Positions 7,912-15,764 of a stretch of DNA of 17,039 nt are shown piece after piece. The notes under the pieces were generated by a model that was given only the letters and a program-made list of their open reading frames with translations, was not told the origin of the DNA and searched no databases. The stretch's first letter is position 1. Every line of letters starts with the position of its first letter. This DNA comes from Planctomycetota bacterium (lineage in GTDB: Bacteria; Planctomycetota; UBA8108), in contig NZOA01000038.1 in assembly GCA_002695115.1 (NCBI GenBank), positions 115,948-132,986 on the forward strand. The letters are read 5' to 3'. Position numbers and translations under genes: made by a program.

Positions 7912-7918
7912 GCCGGCC
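7884..7918. terminator. Possible GC-only hairpin at the convergent gene junction
   Basis: GGCCGGC (7884-7890) and GCCGGCC (7912-7918) are inverted repeats spanning the stop of the WD40 gene and reaching the stop of the opposing gene. The spacer is 21 bases and there is no T-run. With only seven pairs in GC-rich DNA this could be chance. Confidence 0.25.
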
Positions 7919-7919
7919 G

Positions 7920-9659
7920 CTAATCGCAACCGGTGAAGCTGTCGCAGCCGAGATCTCCCGGGCTTCCCGGCTCATCGGGATCCGTCCCGCAGCCCGTACC
8001 CGCTCCCGGGGGACCGGGCGCCGCCAGCGGCTCCCCGCCGCCGAACAGCCACGAGAGCATGTAGACCCCATCTGTGAGGTTCACCCGCCCATCGTTATCC
8101 GAGTCCGCGGTCTCGAGACAGCCGGGCTGTTCAGCTCCCTGGAAAAGAAAATTGAGGATCTGGACTGCGTCTGAAATATCGGTCCGGCCGTTGGCGTCGA
8201 CATCTCCGCGGGAGAAAAGCGTTTCCTCCGAATCGCTCAGAACGCTGAGAGTGAAGGCGCCACCGGCAGCCGTTATCAGGCCGCTGACACCAATCATATA
8301 GGTGCCGGGCCCCAGGCTGATGTCCAGGCAGGCCGCAAAGTCCGGGCTGGAGCAGTTGCTGTTGAAGGCCACCAGGTCGCAGAAATCATTGAAAAAGGAA
8401 ACGCTGGGAGCAAACTCCTCGGAGGCGACTGCGATGGTCCCATCAAACTCATCCGCGACGGTGATCGTATAAAGCTCGACGAGCTCCTCGAAGGGCTCCC
8501 GGACGCAGCCGATAAAGCCGAGAACCCCCGACCGTGCCTCTTCGAGGCTCAGCTCCTCCGGTTCGCAATCCTCGCAGATATTGCCGATGTCTCCAACACA
8601 CTCCGTCGAGAGAACGTACTCCCCCCGCCCGGAAACGCTGAAGCTACTGACCCCCACGAAATAACTTCCCGCCGGCAGGTCCCGGCTCAGGCGGGAGTTC
8701 AATCCCTCACCGCCATCATCGTCCTGGGCGATGAGCTCACAGTTTTCATCGTAAAGCTCCAGGAAGGTGTCGTAGTTTCCGACAAGGTCGATCACCACCT
8801 CGCCTCCCGCCAGGTTCAGGCCGAAGAGATCGAGAAACTGTCCCGTGTTCCTGGTGCAATTGCTCAGCGGAAAATCACCCGCCACGGGCTCAGAACAGAC
8901 CAGCTCGGCGAACCCGCAATCCCCGCAGGGGCCATCGGCGTCATCACAGACATCCCCCACGCCATCGCCATCGAGGTCCGCCTGGCGCCTGTTGGGGACA
9001 GCTGCACAATTGTCAATCTCATTGGGCACCCCATCCCCATCTTCGTCATCACCTATACCAATAGGATCATCGCAGGCATCGCCGATTCCATCGCCGTCGG
9101 CATCTGCCTGGCCGGGATTCTGCAGGCCCGGACAATTGTCCCCCTCATCCGGTATCCCATCCCCATCTTCATCGCCGGGAAGCGGCAGCCCCATGGCGCT
9201 CAGCAGGAGGGTGAACTCACCCGAGCTCTCACTGAAGCCATGGACGAGGATGAAGTAGCTGGAGCCCGCCTCAGAGTTCCAGTCGACTATGGTCTGCAGG
9301 CCGCAGGCATCATCATTGCTGACCACGCAGGAGAGCTCATCGCAGTTCCCCTCGTAGACGCTCAGGCGCGTGTCGTAGCCGCTGCCGCAGGTCTCCGCCC
9401 GCAGCGCCTGCCCATCGCCGCGCACCTGGTACCAGACCCCGGGCGCGTTGCTGGCACCGCAACCTCCGCTCTCGGGGTCCCGGCTCGCGCCATCCGACGT
9501 GGTCCCGGCGATCGAGACCACCAGCCCATCGGTAAGCTCCACCATCTCTGCATCGACACAGAAATCGTTGACCGGCTGGGCGAAAAGCCCCGGAGACAGA
9601 ATCAAAAGGAGCAGCGCGGCTCCACCTGACAGAAAACAACTCGCGATCCCTCTACACAT
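7920..9659 (-). CDS. Secreted protein: PPC-like domains, thrombospondin type 3 repeats, dockerin-like C-terminus
   Basis: 579 residues from ATG 9659, chosen because GGAGGGG lies five bases upstream and a clean signal peptide follows ([16 protein letters not shown], cleavage near residue 27). Residues about 30-155 are a PPC-like (bacterial pre-peptidase C-terminal) beta domain. Residues about 160-240 hold thrombospondin type 3 calcium-binding repeats ([57 protein letters not shown]). Two more PPC-like regions lie at about 250-355 ([20 protein letters not shown]) and 365-475. Residues 483-540 carry two EF-hand-like loops ([12 protein letters not shown] and [12 protein letters not shown]) with LNFLF/LSWLF helices, followed by a tail with [11 protein letters not shown]. 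No peptidase domain is present, so the protein is probably structural or adhesive. The many Cys residues suggest disulfides outside the cytoplasm. Confidence 0.88.
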   Translation of the reverse strand: MCRGIASCFLSGGAALLLLILSPGLFAQPVNDFCVDAEMVELTDGLVVSIAGTTSDGASRDPESGGCGASNAPGVWYQVRGDGQALRAETCGSGYDTRLSVYEGNCDELSCVVSNDDACGLQTIVDWNSEAGSSYFILVHGFSESSGEFTLLLSAMGLPLPGDEDGDGIPDEGDNCPGLQNPGQADADGDGIGDACDDPIGIGDDEDGDGVPNEIDNCAAVPNRRQADLDGDGVGDVCDDADGPCGDCGFAELVCSEPVAGDFPLSNCTRNTGQFLDLFGLNLAGGEVVIDLVGNYDTFLELYDENCELIAQDDDGGEGLNSRLSRDLPAGSYFVGVSSFSVSGRGEYVLSTECVGDIGNICEDCEPEELSLEEARSGVLGFIGCVREPFEELVELYTITVADEFDGTIAVASEEFAPSVSFFNDFCDLVAFNSNCSSPDFAACLDISLGPGTYMIGVSGLITAAGGAFTLSVLSDSEETLFSRGDVDANGRTDISDAVQILNFLFQGAEQPGCLETADSDNDGRVNLTDGVYMLSWLFGGGEPLAAPGPPGAGTGCGTDPDEPGSPGDLGCDSFTGCD

Positions 9660-9664
9660 AACTG

Positions 9665-9671
9665 CCCCTCC
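9665..9671 (-). promoter_or_regulatory. Shine-Dalgarno fixing the start at 9659
   Basis: GGAGGGG on the minus strand, five bases before ATG 9659. It argues against the longer in-frame start at 9704, which would add 15 residues before the signal peptide. Confidence 0.7.
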
Positions 9672-9682
9672 ATGCCCCAAAA

Positions 9683-9730
9683 GAAAAACTGAAACTGCCG
9701 TCAATTATTAAGGCCGAATTTCAGTTTTTC
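9683..9730. promoter_or_regulatory. 12-bp perfect inverted repeat around a candidate minus-strand promoter
   Basis: GAAAAACTGAAA (9683-9694) and TTTCAGTTTTTC (9719-9730) are exact reverse complements separated by 24 bases. They sit in the AT-rich gap between the acetylesterase gene and the PPC/TSP3 gene. On the minus strand a candidate promoter fits inside it: GTGAAA (9732-9727), a 17-base spacer, then AATAAT (9709-9704), with transcription starting near 9697. One arm would overlap the -35/spacer and the other would flank the start site, as a dyad operator might. The alternative is a terminator hairpin for the upstream acetylesterase gene, but the stem is AT-rich and the loop is long. Confidence 0.5.
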
Positions 9731-9780
9731 ACATTTTGTTTTGAGCCGTTTCCCGGCCAGGAGAAAGCGGCAGTGCGGGC

Positions 9781-11847
9781 TCAGTCAGCGCTGTGCTCGC
9801 ACCAGCAGGGAAGCGCCTGTAGGGGAGTGTTCGGCCCGCTGTATTGAACACTCAGGGCTTCGCCGCCGCCTCCCTCGAAAAAGAGGACGTTAATCTTTCG
9901 CCAGCCCTTGCGAAGCTTGATCTTGCCGGTCTTGACGACCGGCGGGTGGATCCCGTTGTTGTTGACCACCAGCTTCCCATCCACCAGCAGCGCGCTTCCG
10001 TCATCACTGGTGGTCTGAAAGGTGTAGACGCCCGTCTCCTTGACATCGAGGTAGCCCGTAAACACCAGGCCGTAACCATCTGACCTATTGGCCATCCCGA
10101 TACCGAAATCCTCGACGATCCCGGTCTTGACGGGCCTGAGCTTGCCGAACTTGGGCAGCGTGGCCCAGTTTCCCTCGTAATATTTATAGCTGACGCCGAG
10201 GTCGAGGAGCTTGCCCCTGTACTTCTGAGGCTCAGCCTTGACGAAGGTGGCCTCGGCAACGTTGCTCGCGACTCCATCGCTCCTGTAGAACCGGGCCCGT
10301 ATGGTCGTCGTCTTGTCGACATTGATGACATGGGCGTAGAGAGGCGATTCCTTGCCGGGTGGTGATCCATCGAGGGAGTAGCGTATGGCGCCGGCACCCT
10401 CTGTTGAGACCAATGTGATACTGGAGAGGGTCGAGAACAGTCTCTTGCCGGAAATGGCGGGAGGGTTGCTGCCTGTGCGAAAGGGGAAGGCCGGCAGGCC
10501 CTCCTTGTTCTGCAGGTTGGTGTCGGACATGTGATCCCAGCCGAGCCGGATCATCGAAGGGCTGGAGACCTCCTTGCTCGACACCAGCACCGTATCGCCA
10601 TCGATCACCGCCTTGGCAGGGAAATAATTTCCTTCCCCCGCGATCTCGAACCAGGTGAGCGGCTTCTTGTCCCGGGATTTCAGGCCGGAGCCGACATTGT
10701 CGAAGCTGACCCTGATCTTGCCCCCCTCGACCTTCATGGACTTGAAGGTCGGGCCCCTGTAGACGACATCGCTCCGGCCGTAATCCTTGGCGAGAGCCAG
10801 GAGAGCGAGGCGCTCCCCCACGCCACGCTTATTGCGAGGGTGAACGACGTCCCCATTCGCATGGGGTGGGGCGAGGTCCCCACCGATGTCATTGGTCGAG
10901 GCGAGTCCCGTATTCTTGAGGGTGAGGGTGAGGGCCTGCGCTTCCCAGAAGAGGGGCAGGGTGCCCCCCAGCCCGGGGGCCAATTGGACAAGATAGAAAG
11001 GGAAATCACCCTGGCCCCAGATCTGGCGCCAGGAATCGATCAAAGCCTTCTGCTTGCCGAAATAATTCGCCCGATCGCCTCCCCAGAAATTCGTCTCGCC
11101 CTGGTACCAGGTCGCGCCGCGAATTCCGTAAGGTATGACCGGGGCGATCATGCCGTTGTACCAGAAGGCCTGCCCCGAATGCGGCGAGAACTGCTCGATA
11201 GGCATGCCCCCCACCGCGGCCGCGATCAGCCCGACAGCCACATCCAGCTCCTGCACCAGCTTCCTGCCGAAGAAAAACCCCGTACCCGAGAAGCCGTTGG
11301 CCGATGATGGAGAAGATACGGCCCAGGTTCCATTGACGTCCTGGATCGGCCCGCGCTGCCAGGTGGTGGCCACCTTGAAGAGTCTCAGCTTGGGATTGCC
11401 CGCGGCGGCCAGCTCTTTCTTGTAGTTGAGAACACCCTTCCACCAGCTCGCTCCCGGGGCCATGGGAACCTCCATGTTCGATTGCCCCGAGCAGAGCCAG
11501 ACCTCTCCGACCATCACGTTGCTGAAGGTGACGGTGCTGCTGCCCAGCACGGTCATCACGTACGGCCCGCCCGCCTTGAGCACCGGCAGCTCGAGCTTCC
11601 ACCTGCCACCCCCGTCGACCGTTGTGTCGGCCTTGACATCGAGCTCCTTGCCGCTCAGCTTGACGGTGACGCTCTCCCCAGCCCCTCCCCATCCCCAGAC
11701 TGGCAGCTTTCTTCCGCGCTGAAGAACCATGTGGTTGCCGAAAATTCTCGGCAGGCGGACATCGGCATTGGCCGCGGTGTCCGCCAGGGCCATGACGAAA
11801 ACGACAAAGAATGCTCGCAGGCTATTACCGTGCGTGAAAATCTTCAT
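9781..11847 (-). CDS. Sialate O-acetylesterase-type SGNH hydrolase with chitobiase-like and PA14 domains
   Basis: 688 residues from ATG 11847, picked for the AGGAGA seven bases upstream and the signal peptide that follows (LRAFFVVFVMALADTAANA). The catalytic part (about 30-460) shows the family opening LPRIFGNHMVLQRGRKLPVWG, the nucleophile motif SGQSNME (Ser 123), WYQGETNF, and a D-x-x-H pair (Asp 333, His 336) followed by PRNKRGVGERLALLALA. These are the expected Ser and Asp/His elements of an SGNH esterase that removes O-acetyl groups from sugars. The true substrate in environmental homologues may be acetylated xylan or another glycan rather than sialate. Residues about 468-538 resemble a chitobiase C-terminal Ig-like domain (IRYSLDGSPPGKESPLYAH). 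Residues 543-680 are a PA14 sugar-binding domain (FTGYLDVKETGVYTFQTTSDDGS). Both extra domains suggest targeting to polymeric glycan. It lies in the same direction as the PPC/TSP3 gene, 121 bases ahead of it. Confidence 0.92.
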   Translation of the reverse strand: MKIFTHGNSLRAFFVVFVMALADTAANADVRLPRIFGNHMVLQRGRKLPVWGWGGAGESVTVKLSGKELDVKADTTVDGGGRWKLELPVLKAGGPYVMTVLGSSTVTFSNVMVGEVWLCSGQSNMEVPMAPGASWWKGVLNYKKELAAAGNPKLRLFKVATTWQRGPIQDVNGTWAVSSPSSANGFSGTGFFFGRKLVQELDVAVGLIAAAVGGMPIEQFSPHSGQAFWYNGMIAPVIPYGIRGATWYQGETNFWGGDRANYFGKQKALIDSWRQIWGQGDFPFYLVQLAPGLGGTLPLFWEAQALTLTLKNTGLASTNDIGGDLAPPHANGDVVHPRNKRGVGERLALLALAKDYGRSDVVYRGPTFKSMKVEGGKIRVSFDNVGSGLKSRDKKPLTWFEIAGEGNYFPAKAVIDGDTVLVSSKEVSSPSMIRLGWDHMSDTNLQNKEGLPAFPFRTGSNPPAISGKRLFSTLSSITLVSTEGAGAIRYSLDGSPPGKESPLYAHVINVDKTTTIRARFYRSDGVASNVAEATFVKAEPQKYRGKLLDLGVSYKYYEGNWATLPKFGKLRPVKTGIVEDFGIGMANRSDGYGLVFTGYLDVKETGVYTFQTTSDDGSALLVDGKLVVNNNGIHPPVVKTGKIKLRKGWRKINVLFFEGGGGEALSVQYSGPNTPLQALPCWCEHSAD

Positions 11848-12071
11848 GCGGAAGTCTCCTGGTAAAATCCAAGGCTGCTTCTCTTCGGGATTCAACTGAA
11901 AGGTTAATTCATAGACCGGACAGGGAGCAAGAGAAGAAGCCTCCCGCATTGTCGTCGGTTTCCGTGAGCTTGGAAGTCTTCTTCCCTTGGCCCCCGAGCC
12001 GCCTTGCTATAGACTCCCCCTGAGTAGCCTGAGAGGTCTTCCCCCAGCCACCTTACCAGAGGAGAAAACGG
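11848..12071. promoter_or_regulatory. Divergent intergenic region, acetylesterase / oxidoreductase
   Basis: 224 bases between two divergent start codons, so promoters for both must lie here or close by. On plus, TATAGA at 12008-12013 could be a -10, but no convincing -35 lies at the right distance. On minus I see no good pair. The open minus-strand frame crossing this region continues antisense into the oxidoreductase and looks like a shadow. I see no RNA gene or strong dyad. Confidence 0.4.
11855..11860 (-). promoter_or_regulatory. Shine-Dalgarno fixing the acetylesterase start
   Basis: AGGAGA on the minus strand, seven bases before ATG 11847. It rules against the in-frame start at 11949, which would place 34 extra residues before the signal peptide. 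Confidence 0.7.
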
Positions 12072-13313
12072 ATGAATCGACAAGCTTCTGGAACCACACG
12101 CCGGCGATTTCTGAAGACATCGGTGGCCGCGATGGCCTCTGTCAGCATCGTCAGGCCCCATGTCCTCGGCGGACCTCGCCACGTTCCCCCGAGCGAAACT
12201 CTCGGCGGAGCCCTGATCGGCGTTGGCGGACGCGGGCCCGGGACCTACAACGATCTCAGCCGCAAGCACAAGCTCAACGTCGTCAAGCTGGCCGAATGCG
12301 ACGTGAAATGGGTCGGCAAGGCGGACAATAAGAAACGCTACACGGATTTCCGCCGCGTTCTCGAGCGCAAGGACATCGATGTGGTAGCCATAGCGACCCC
12401 GCCCCACTGGCACGCCCTGATCTCCATCGCCGCGATGGAGGCCGGCAAGGACGTGGTCAGCGAAAAACCCATGACCCGGTTTATCGCCGAGGGAAGGGCT
12501 GTGGCGGACGCCGAGAAACGCTACGGCCGGGTCTACCAGGTCGGCACCTACGGCCGCTTCGGTAAGCAGGGAGATGCCGGCGCCCGCGCCCGCCGAAAGC
12601 TCATGAAGAGCGGCCTCCTCAAGGACTGCAAGGGTGTCCTCATCATGCATCGAGGCTACAAGGTCAAGCAGTGGAGCGGGCTCGTCAACACCCGGCCGCA
12701 GCAGGTACCCGACTGGCTCGACTGGGACATGTACCAGGGGCCCTGTGCCATGAAGCCCTTCCATCGCCATCGATTCGGCGGTACCCACCGCGGTTATTGG
12801 GACTACGACGGCGGCGGGCTGGGAGACATGGGACAGCATTTCCTCGATCCCGTGACCTGGGAGTATGGTCTCGACCATACCTCCCCCTCGGAGATCACTC
12901 CCTACGCGCCACCGGCCCATCCCGAGGCGGTCGGAATGTGGGGCTGGGTTGAGCTCAAGTACGCCAACGGTTTCACCATCGTCCTGGAGAGCCGGGAGTG
13001 GGGAAAGCGCTACGACAGGAAAAAGCCGCGGGACGTGAGCGTCAATGACCTCTCACCCGGTGACCGCAAGAAGCTCGCTGAAATGCCCGACCCGGAGCCG
13101 CTGCTCGGGTTCGGCGAGGCGGTCAAGGCCCGCAAGCCTGCCGGAGGAAACTCAGAGGCGGCCCACCGAACGGTCACCATCATGCACCTGGCCAACATAG
13201 CGATCCGTATGGGCCGCAAGATCAACTTCGACCCCGACACCGAGCAAATCGTCGGTGACGAGGAGGCCAACCGCCTGGTCAACCAGCCCATGCGCGCGCC
13301 CTGGCATCTCTGA
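12072..13313 (+). CDS. Gfo/Idh/MocA family oxidoreductase with Tat signal
   Basis: 413 residues, preceded by AGAGGAGA at 12058-12065. Residues 9-33 are a twin-arginine signal (TTRRRFLKTSVAAMASVSIV), so the enzyme is probably exported with its nicotinamide cofactor already bound. The Rossmann fold shows GVGGRG (50-55). Family active-site landmarks follow: SEKPM (130-134, with the usual Lys) and GDMGQHFLD (251-259, with His 256). ATPPHWHA (108-115) is the usual cofactor-binding region. The family oxidises or epimerises sugars, inositols and related polyols. The substrate cannot be read from the sequence. Tat-exported members are numerous in Planctomycetota and are often found with sulfatases and other glycan enzymes, as here. 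The next gene, a HEAT-repeat protein, starts 42 bases downstream and is probably co-transcribed. Confidence 0.92.
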   Translation: MNRQASGTTRRRFLKTSVAAMASVSIVRPHVLGGPRHVPPSETLGGALIGVGGRGPGTYNDLSRKHKLNVVKLAECDVKWVGKADNKKRYTDFRRVLERKDIDVVAIATPPHWHALISIAAMEAGKDVVSEKPMTRFIAEGRAVADAEKRYGRVYQVGTYGRFGKQGDAGARARRKLMKSGLLKDCKGVLIMHRGYKVKQWSGLVNTRPQQVPDWLDWDMYQGPCAMKPFHRHRFGGTHRGYWDYDGGGLGDMGQHFLDPVTWEYGLDHTSPSEITPYAPPAHPEAVGMWGWVELKYANGFTIVLESREWGKRYDRKKPRDVSVNDLSPGDRKKLAEMPDPEPLLGFGEAVKARKPAGGNSEAAHRTVTIMHLANIAIRMGRKINFDPDTEQIVGDEEANRLVNQPMRAPWHL

Positions 13314-13355
13314 TGAAACAACCGGACCCTGCCAACCAGCGGAAAAGGAACAACA

Positions 13356-14210
13356 ATGAAAAAACAAATCAACGTAGCGGCAATCGTCGATAAGCTCCCT
13401 GGCGCCGATCGTCCCGGCACTGAAAGCAAGTTCACAGGCCCGGCGCCCGATGAGGCAAAGAGGCTGGTGGCCTCTGTTCTCTCAGGAGGCCGCGAGGCGA
13501 TCCTGGAGCTGGCAGAGATGATCCGCGACGCCAACGGCACGGGAGAGAAAAACTACAAGCCGGGCTATCTCCTGCATGCCATCGCCCTGCGCGTCGGAGA
13601 CAAGGGCAGGGATAAGGAGAGACTGGTATTCACCGAGGCTCTCGCATCTCTCCTTGGCGGCGCCAATCCTCCCCCTGGGGCGCAGGAGTACCTCCTCCGC
13701 GAGCTGCAATGCGCCGGAGGCCCTGAGGTCGTCAAGACGATAGGAGGCCTGCTTGAGAAACCCGGCATCTGGGAGCATGCGGTGAACGCCCTGGTCGCCA
13801 TCGAGACGGGAGCCGGTGAGCAATTGCGAAAGGCCCTTGTTAGGGCGAGGGGGCGCAGACGGCTCGCGATCCTGCAGGCGCTTGGAAGCCTTCGCGATGC
13901 ACCCTCCACCGCCACCCTGGCCAGCGCCACCGAAGACAAAGATGAGAACATCCGCCTGGCCGCTATCAGGGGCCTGGCGAGAATCGCCACTCCTGCCTGC
14001 GTCCAGCCTGTCGTCAAAACTGCCGCAAAGGCGAAGAGCTGGGAAAAAATCCAGGCCAACAAGGCCGCCCTCCTGCTGGCGGAAAACCTTGCCGCCTCCG
14101 GCAGCACAGACAAGGCCAGGGAGACGTGCAATCTCCTGATCAATGCCAACGAGGAAGAAGATGACGCCTACGTACGGGAGGCGGCCGAACGGATCATCTC
14201 CGGACTCTGA
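13356..14210 (+). CDS. HEAT-repeat-like alpha-solenoid protein
   Basis: 284 residues, starting at ATG 13356 with AAGGAA five bases upstream. The central and C-terminal part (about 100-280) is a series of paired amphipathic helices rich in Ala and Leu. Examples are EVVKTIGGLLEKPGIWEHAV, RRRLAILQALGSLRD and DENIRLAAIRGLARIATP, typical of HEAT or PBS-lyase-like repeats. Such solenoids serve as protein-protein scaffolds. The N-terminal 60 residues were not recognised. There is no signal peptide or membrane segment, so it is predicted to be cytoplasmic, although the preceding oxidoreductase carries a Tat signal. A link to folding or cofactor loading of that partner before export is speculative. 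It converges on the sulfatase gene, with 18 bases between the stops. Confidence 0.82.
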   Translation: MKKQINVAAIVDKLPGADRPGTESKFTGPAPDEAKRLVASVLSGGREAILELAEMIRDANGTGEKNYKPGYLLHAIALRVGDKGRDKERLVFTEALASLLGGANPPPGAQEYLLRELQCAGGPEVVKTIGGLLEKPGIWEHAVNALVAIETGAGEQLRKALVRARGRRRLAILQALGSLRDAPSTATLASATEDKDENIRLAAIRGLARIATPACVQPVVKTAAKAKSWEKIQANKAALLLAENLAASGSTDKARETCNLLINANEEEDDAYVREAAERIISGL

Positions 14211-14230
14211 TCCCCTCGGCCAGAGGGATC
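14209..14230. terminator. Imperfect hairpin between convergent HEAT and sulfatase genes
   Basis: GATCCC (14209-14214) pairs with GGGATC (14225-14230), extended by two more pairs around a bulged C, with a short loop. It overlaps both stop codons and would work in either direction. Only a short T stretch follows, so termination strength is uncertain. Confidence 0.4.
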
Positions 14231-15713
14231 ATTTCCTGCCGGGGGAAGCCCCGTAGAGATGTCTCCCCTTGCGGGCCGCCTGGATGGCCTTGTCGGTATC
14301 CACCGGCGCGCCGGGGTCGGACTGAGCCTTCATCCAGCGATCCAATTCCCCACGCAGGCGATCCAGACGCTCAGCCTGATCGGAAAGCCCTGCCAGGTTC
14401 TTCATTTCGTACCTGTCCGCCGCCGTATGGTAGAGCTGTTCCGCCGGTCTTTGCATATAGCGCTTCACCAGCTTGTAGGTATGCGCGTTGGCCCAGGTCT
14501 CCCGCACCCAGGTGGACCAATAGGGATTGTTCAATTGGCCATTTCCACGCATGCCCATGAGGTGCTTCTCGATGTAGAGCTCATTCGGAAGCAGGTTGCG
14601 AATATAGCGATACTTCCCATCGCTTACGGTGCGGATCGGGTAGGCCGGCCCCTCGGGAATATTATTGTGGATACCGTAGACATAGGAACGGTGTCTCTGT
14701 GTCTTACCTGCCAAAACCCCGAGGAAACTGCTGCCGTCGTAATTCTGCTTCCCCGGATTGCCTCCCGCGGCATCCAGCAGCGTCGGCAGAATGTCGGCGT
14801 ACTGCACCAGCGCGTCAGTTCTTTTTCCGTCCGGTGTCGTTCCGGGCCAGCGGGCGATGAGAGCCGTGTGCAGGCCGGTGTCCCAATTGGTCCACTTGCA
14901 GCCGGGAAACTGCGAGCCCTGTTCTGAGGTGAAGAGAACCAGCGTCTCAGCCGCCTTGCCCGATGAGTCAAGCGCCCCGAGAATCTCACCCACCTGCCCG
15001 TCCATGTAGGTGATCTCGGCGAGGTATTTGCCGTAATCCTCCCGGGTCCTGGGAGTGTCAGCGATATTCGGCGGCAGCTTGATCTTCTTCGGCGGGTACT
15101 TCGACGCATCTCCCATCACCCAGGGAACGTGCGGTTCGACAAGGGCGACGACCAGGCAGAATGGCTGATCCCCCGCCCTGGAGATGAATTCACCGACTGA
15201 ATTCAGGTTGTGCTTGCGGGTCGGATTGCGTACGCAATTGGGATCGAAGCCTTCAACGTTCACGAAAGGAAAGGCCTTGCGGGGCTTCACGTGTACCTTG
15301 CCGGCGATCCCTACCCTGTAACCGAGAGCCTTGAGGTGCTGCGGCATGCTGGTGACCGTTGGGCGACTGGCGGAGTGGTTCCAGGCGCAGCCGTTTCTCA
15401 TCGGGTACTGCCCGGAGTAAAGCTCCGCCCGGCAGGGCTGGCACATCGCCTCGCTCAGGTAGGCCAGGTTGAAGGTCAGGCCCTGGGTGGCCAGTCGGTC
15501 GATATTCGGCGTCTTCGCGTTCTGTCCGCCGTAGAGCGGGAGATCGTTGTAGGTACAATCATCGGCCATGATGATCAGGACGTTCGGCCGGGACCGCAAG
15601 GAGTCGCCTCCTTCTTCAGTAAAAGCCGGCGAACAGAGCGACAGGGCTATCCCGAGAAAAGCATAGAGCGGAAACGCTCTGGAATTCTTAAAGGCAGGCA
15701 GGGTGCTGTTCAT
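14229..15713 (-). CDS. Secreted sulfatase (type I, formylglycine-dependent)
   Basis: 494 residues from ATG 15713 with a signal peptide (about 1-32, AFPLYAFLGIALSLCSPAF). A GTG six bases upstream is possible, and neither start has a clear Shine-Dalgarno. Sulfatase landmarks are RPNVLIIMADD (metal Asp 51/52), KTPNIDRLATQG, the modification motif CQPCR (Cys 91 to formylglycine; the usual Ser of C-x-P-S-R is Cys 94), AGKVH (Lys 139, His 141), EPHVPW (His 195), and a C-terminal half with ARWPG. Where classical sulfatases have a metal-binding Asp-Asn or Asp-His pair (TSDN/HG), this one has Glu 264-Gln 265 (TSEQGSQFPGCKW). It would remove sulfate esters from carbohydrate outside the cytoplasm, but the exact linkage is unknown. 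Activity needs a formylglycine-generating or anaerobic maturase, which is not in this window. The upstream phosphoesterase gene ends 51 bases away on the same strand, so the two may be co-transcribed. Confidence 0.93.
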   Translation of the reverse strand: MNSTLPAFKNSRAFPLYAFLGIALSLCSPAFTEEGGDSLRSRPNVLIIMADDCTYNDLPLYGGQNAKTPNIDRLATQGLTFNLAYLSEAMCQPCRAELYSGQYPMRNGCAWNHSASRPTVTSMPQHLKALGYRVGIAGKVHVKPRKAFPFVNVEGFDPNCVRNPTRKHNLNSVGEFISRAGDQPFCLVVALVEPHVPWVMGDASKYPPKKIKLPPNIADTPRTREDYGKYLAEITYMDGQVGEILGALDSSGKAAETLVLFTSEQGSQFPGCKWTNWDTGLHTALIARWPGTTPDGKRTDALVQYADILPTLLDAAGGNPGKQNYDGSSFLGVLAGKTQRHRSYVYGIHNNIPEGPAYPIRTVSDGKYRYIRNLLPNELYIEKHLMGMRGNGQLNNPYWSTWVRETWANAHTYKLVKRYMQRPAEQLYHTAADRYEMKNLAGLSDQAERLDRLRGELDRWMKAQSDPGAPVDTDKAIQAARKGRHLYGASPGRK

Positions 15714-15764
15714 AGCCACCCATCATAGGCGACTCGCCGCCGGGAGGACAGGTCATCCTGCACT

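Noticed and set aside
7116..8174. Plus-strand open frame of 352 codons across the WD40 gene and the start of the convergent gene
   Set aside because: Its product is Arg/Pro/Gly-rich with no domain. It is a frame-shifted shadow of the WD40 propeller and antisense to the dockerin-like end.
10531..11307. Plus-strand open frame of 258 codons inside the acetylesterase
   Set aside because: It is antisense to conserved catalytic motifs of the acetylesterase and has no recognisable domain.
11904..12920. Minus-strand open frame of 338 codons crossing the divergent region and the oxidoreductase
   Set aside because: It is antisense to a clear Gfo/Idh/MocA gene, shows no recognisable domain, and runs through a region that must contain promoters. 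Long antisense frames are expected in GC-rich DNA.
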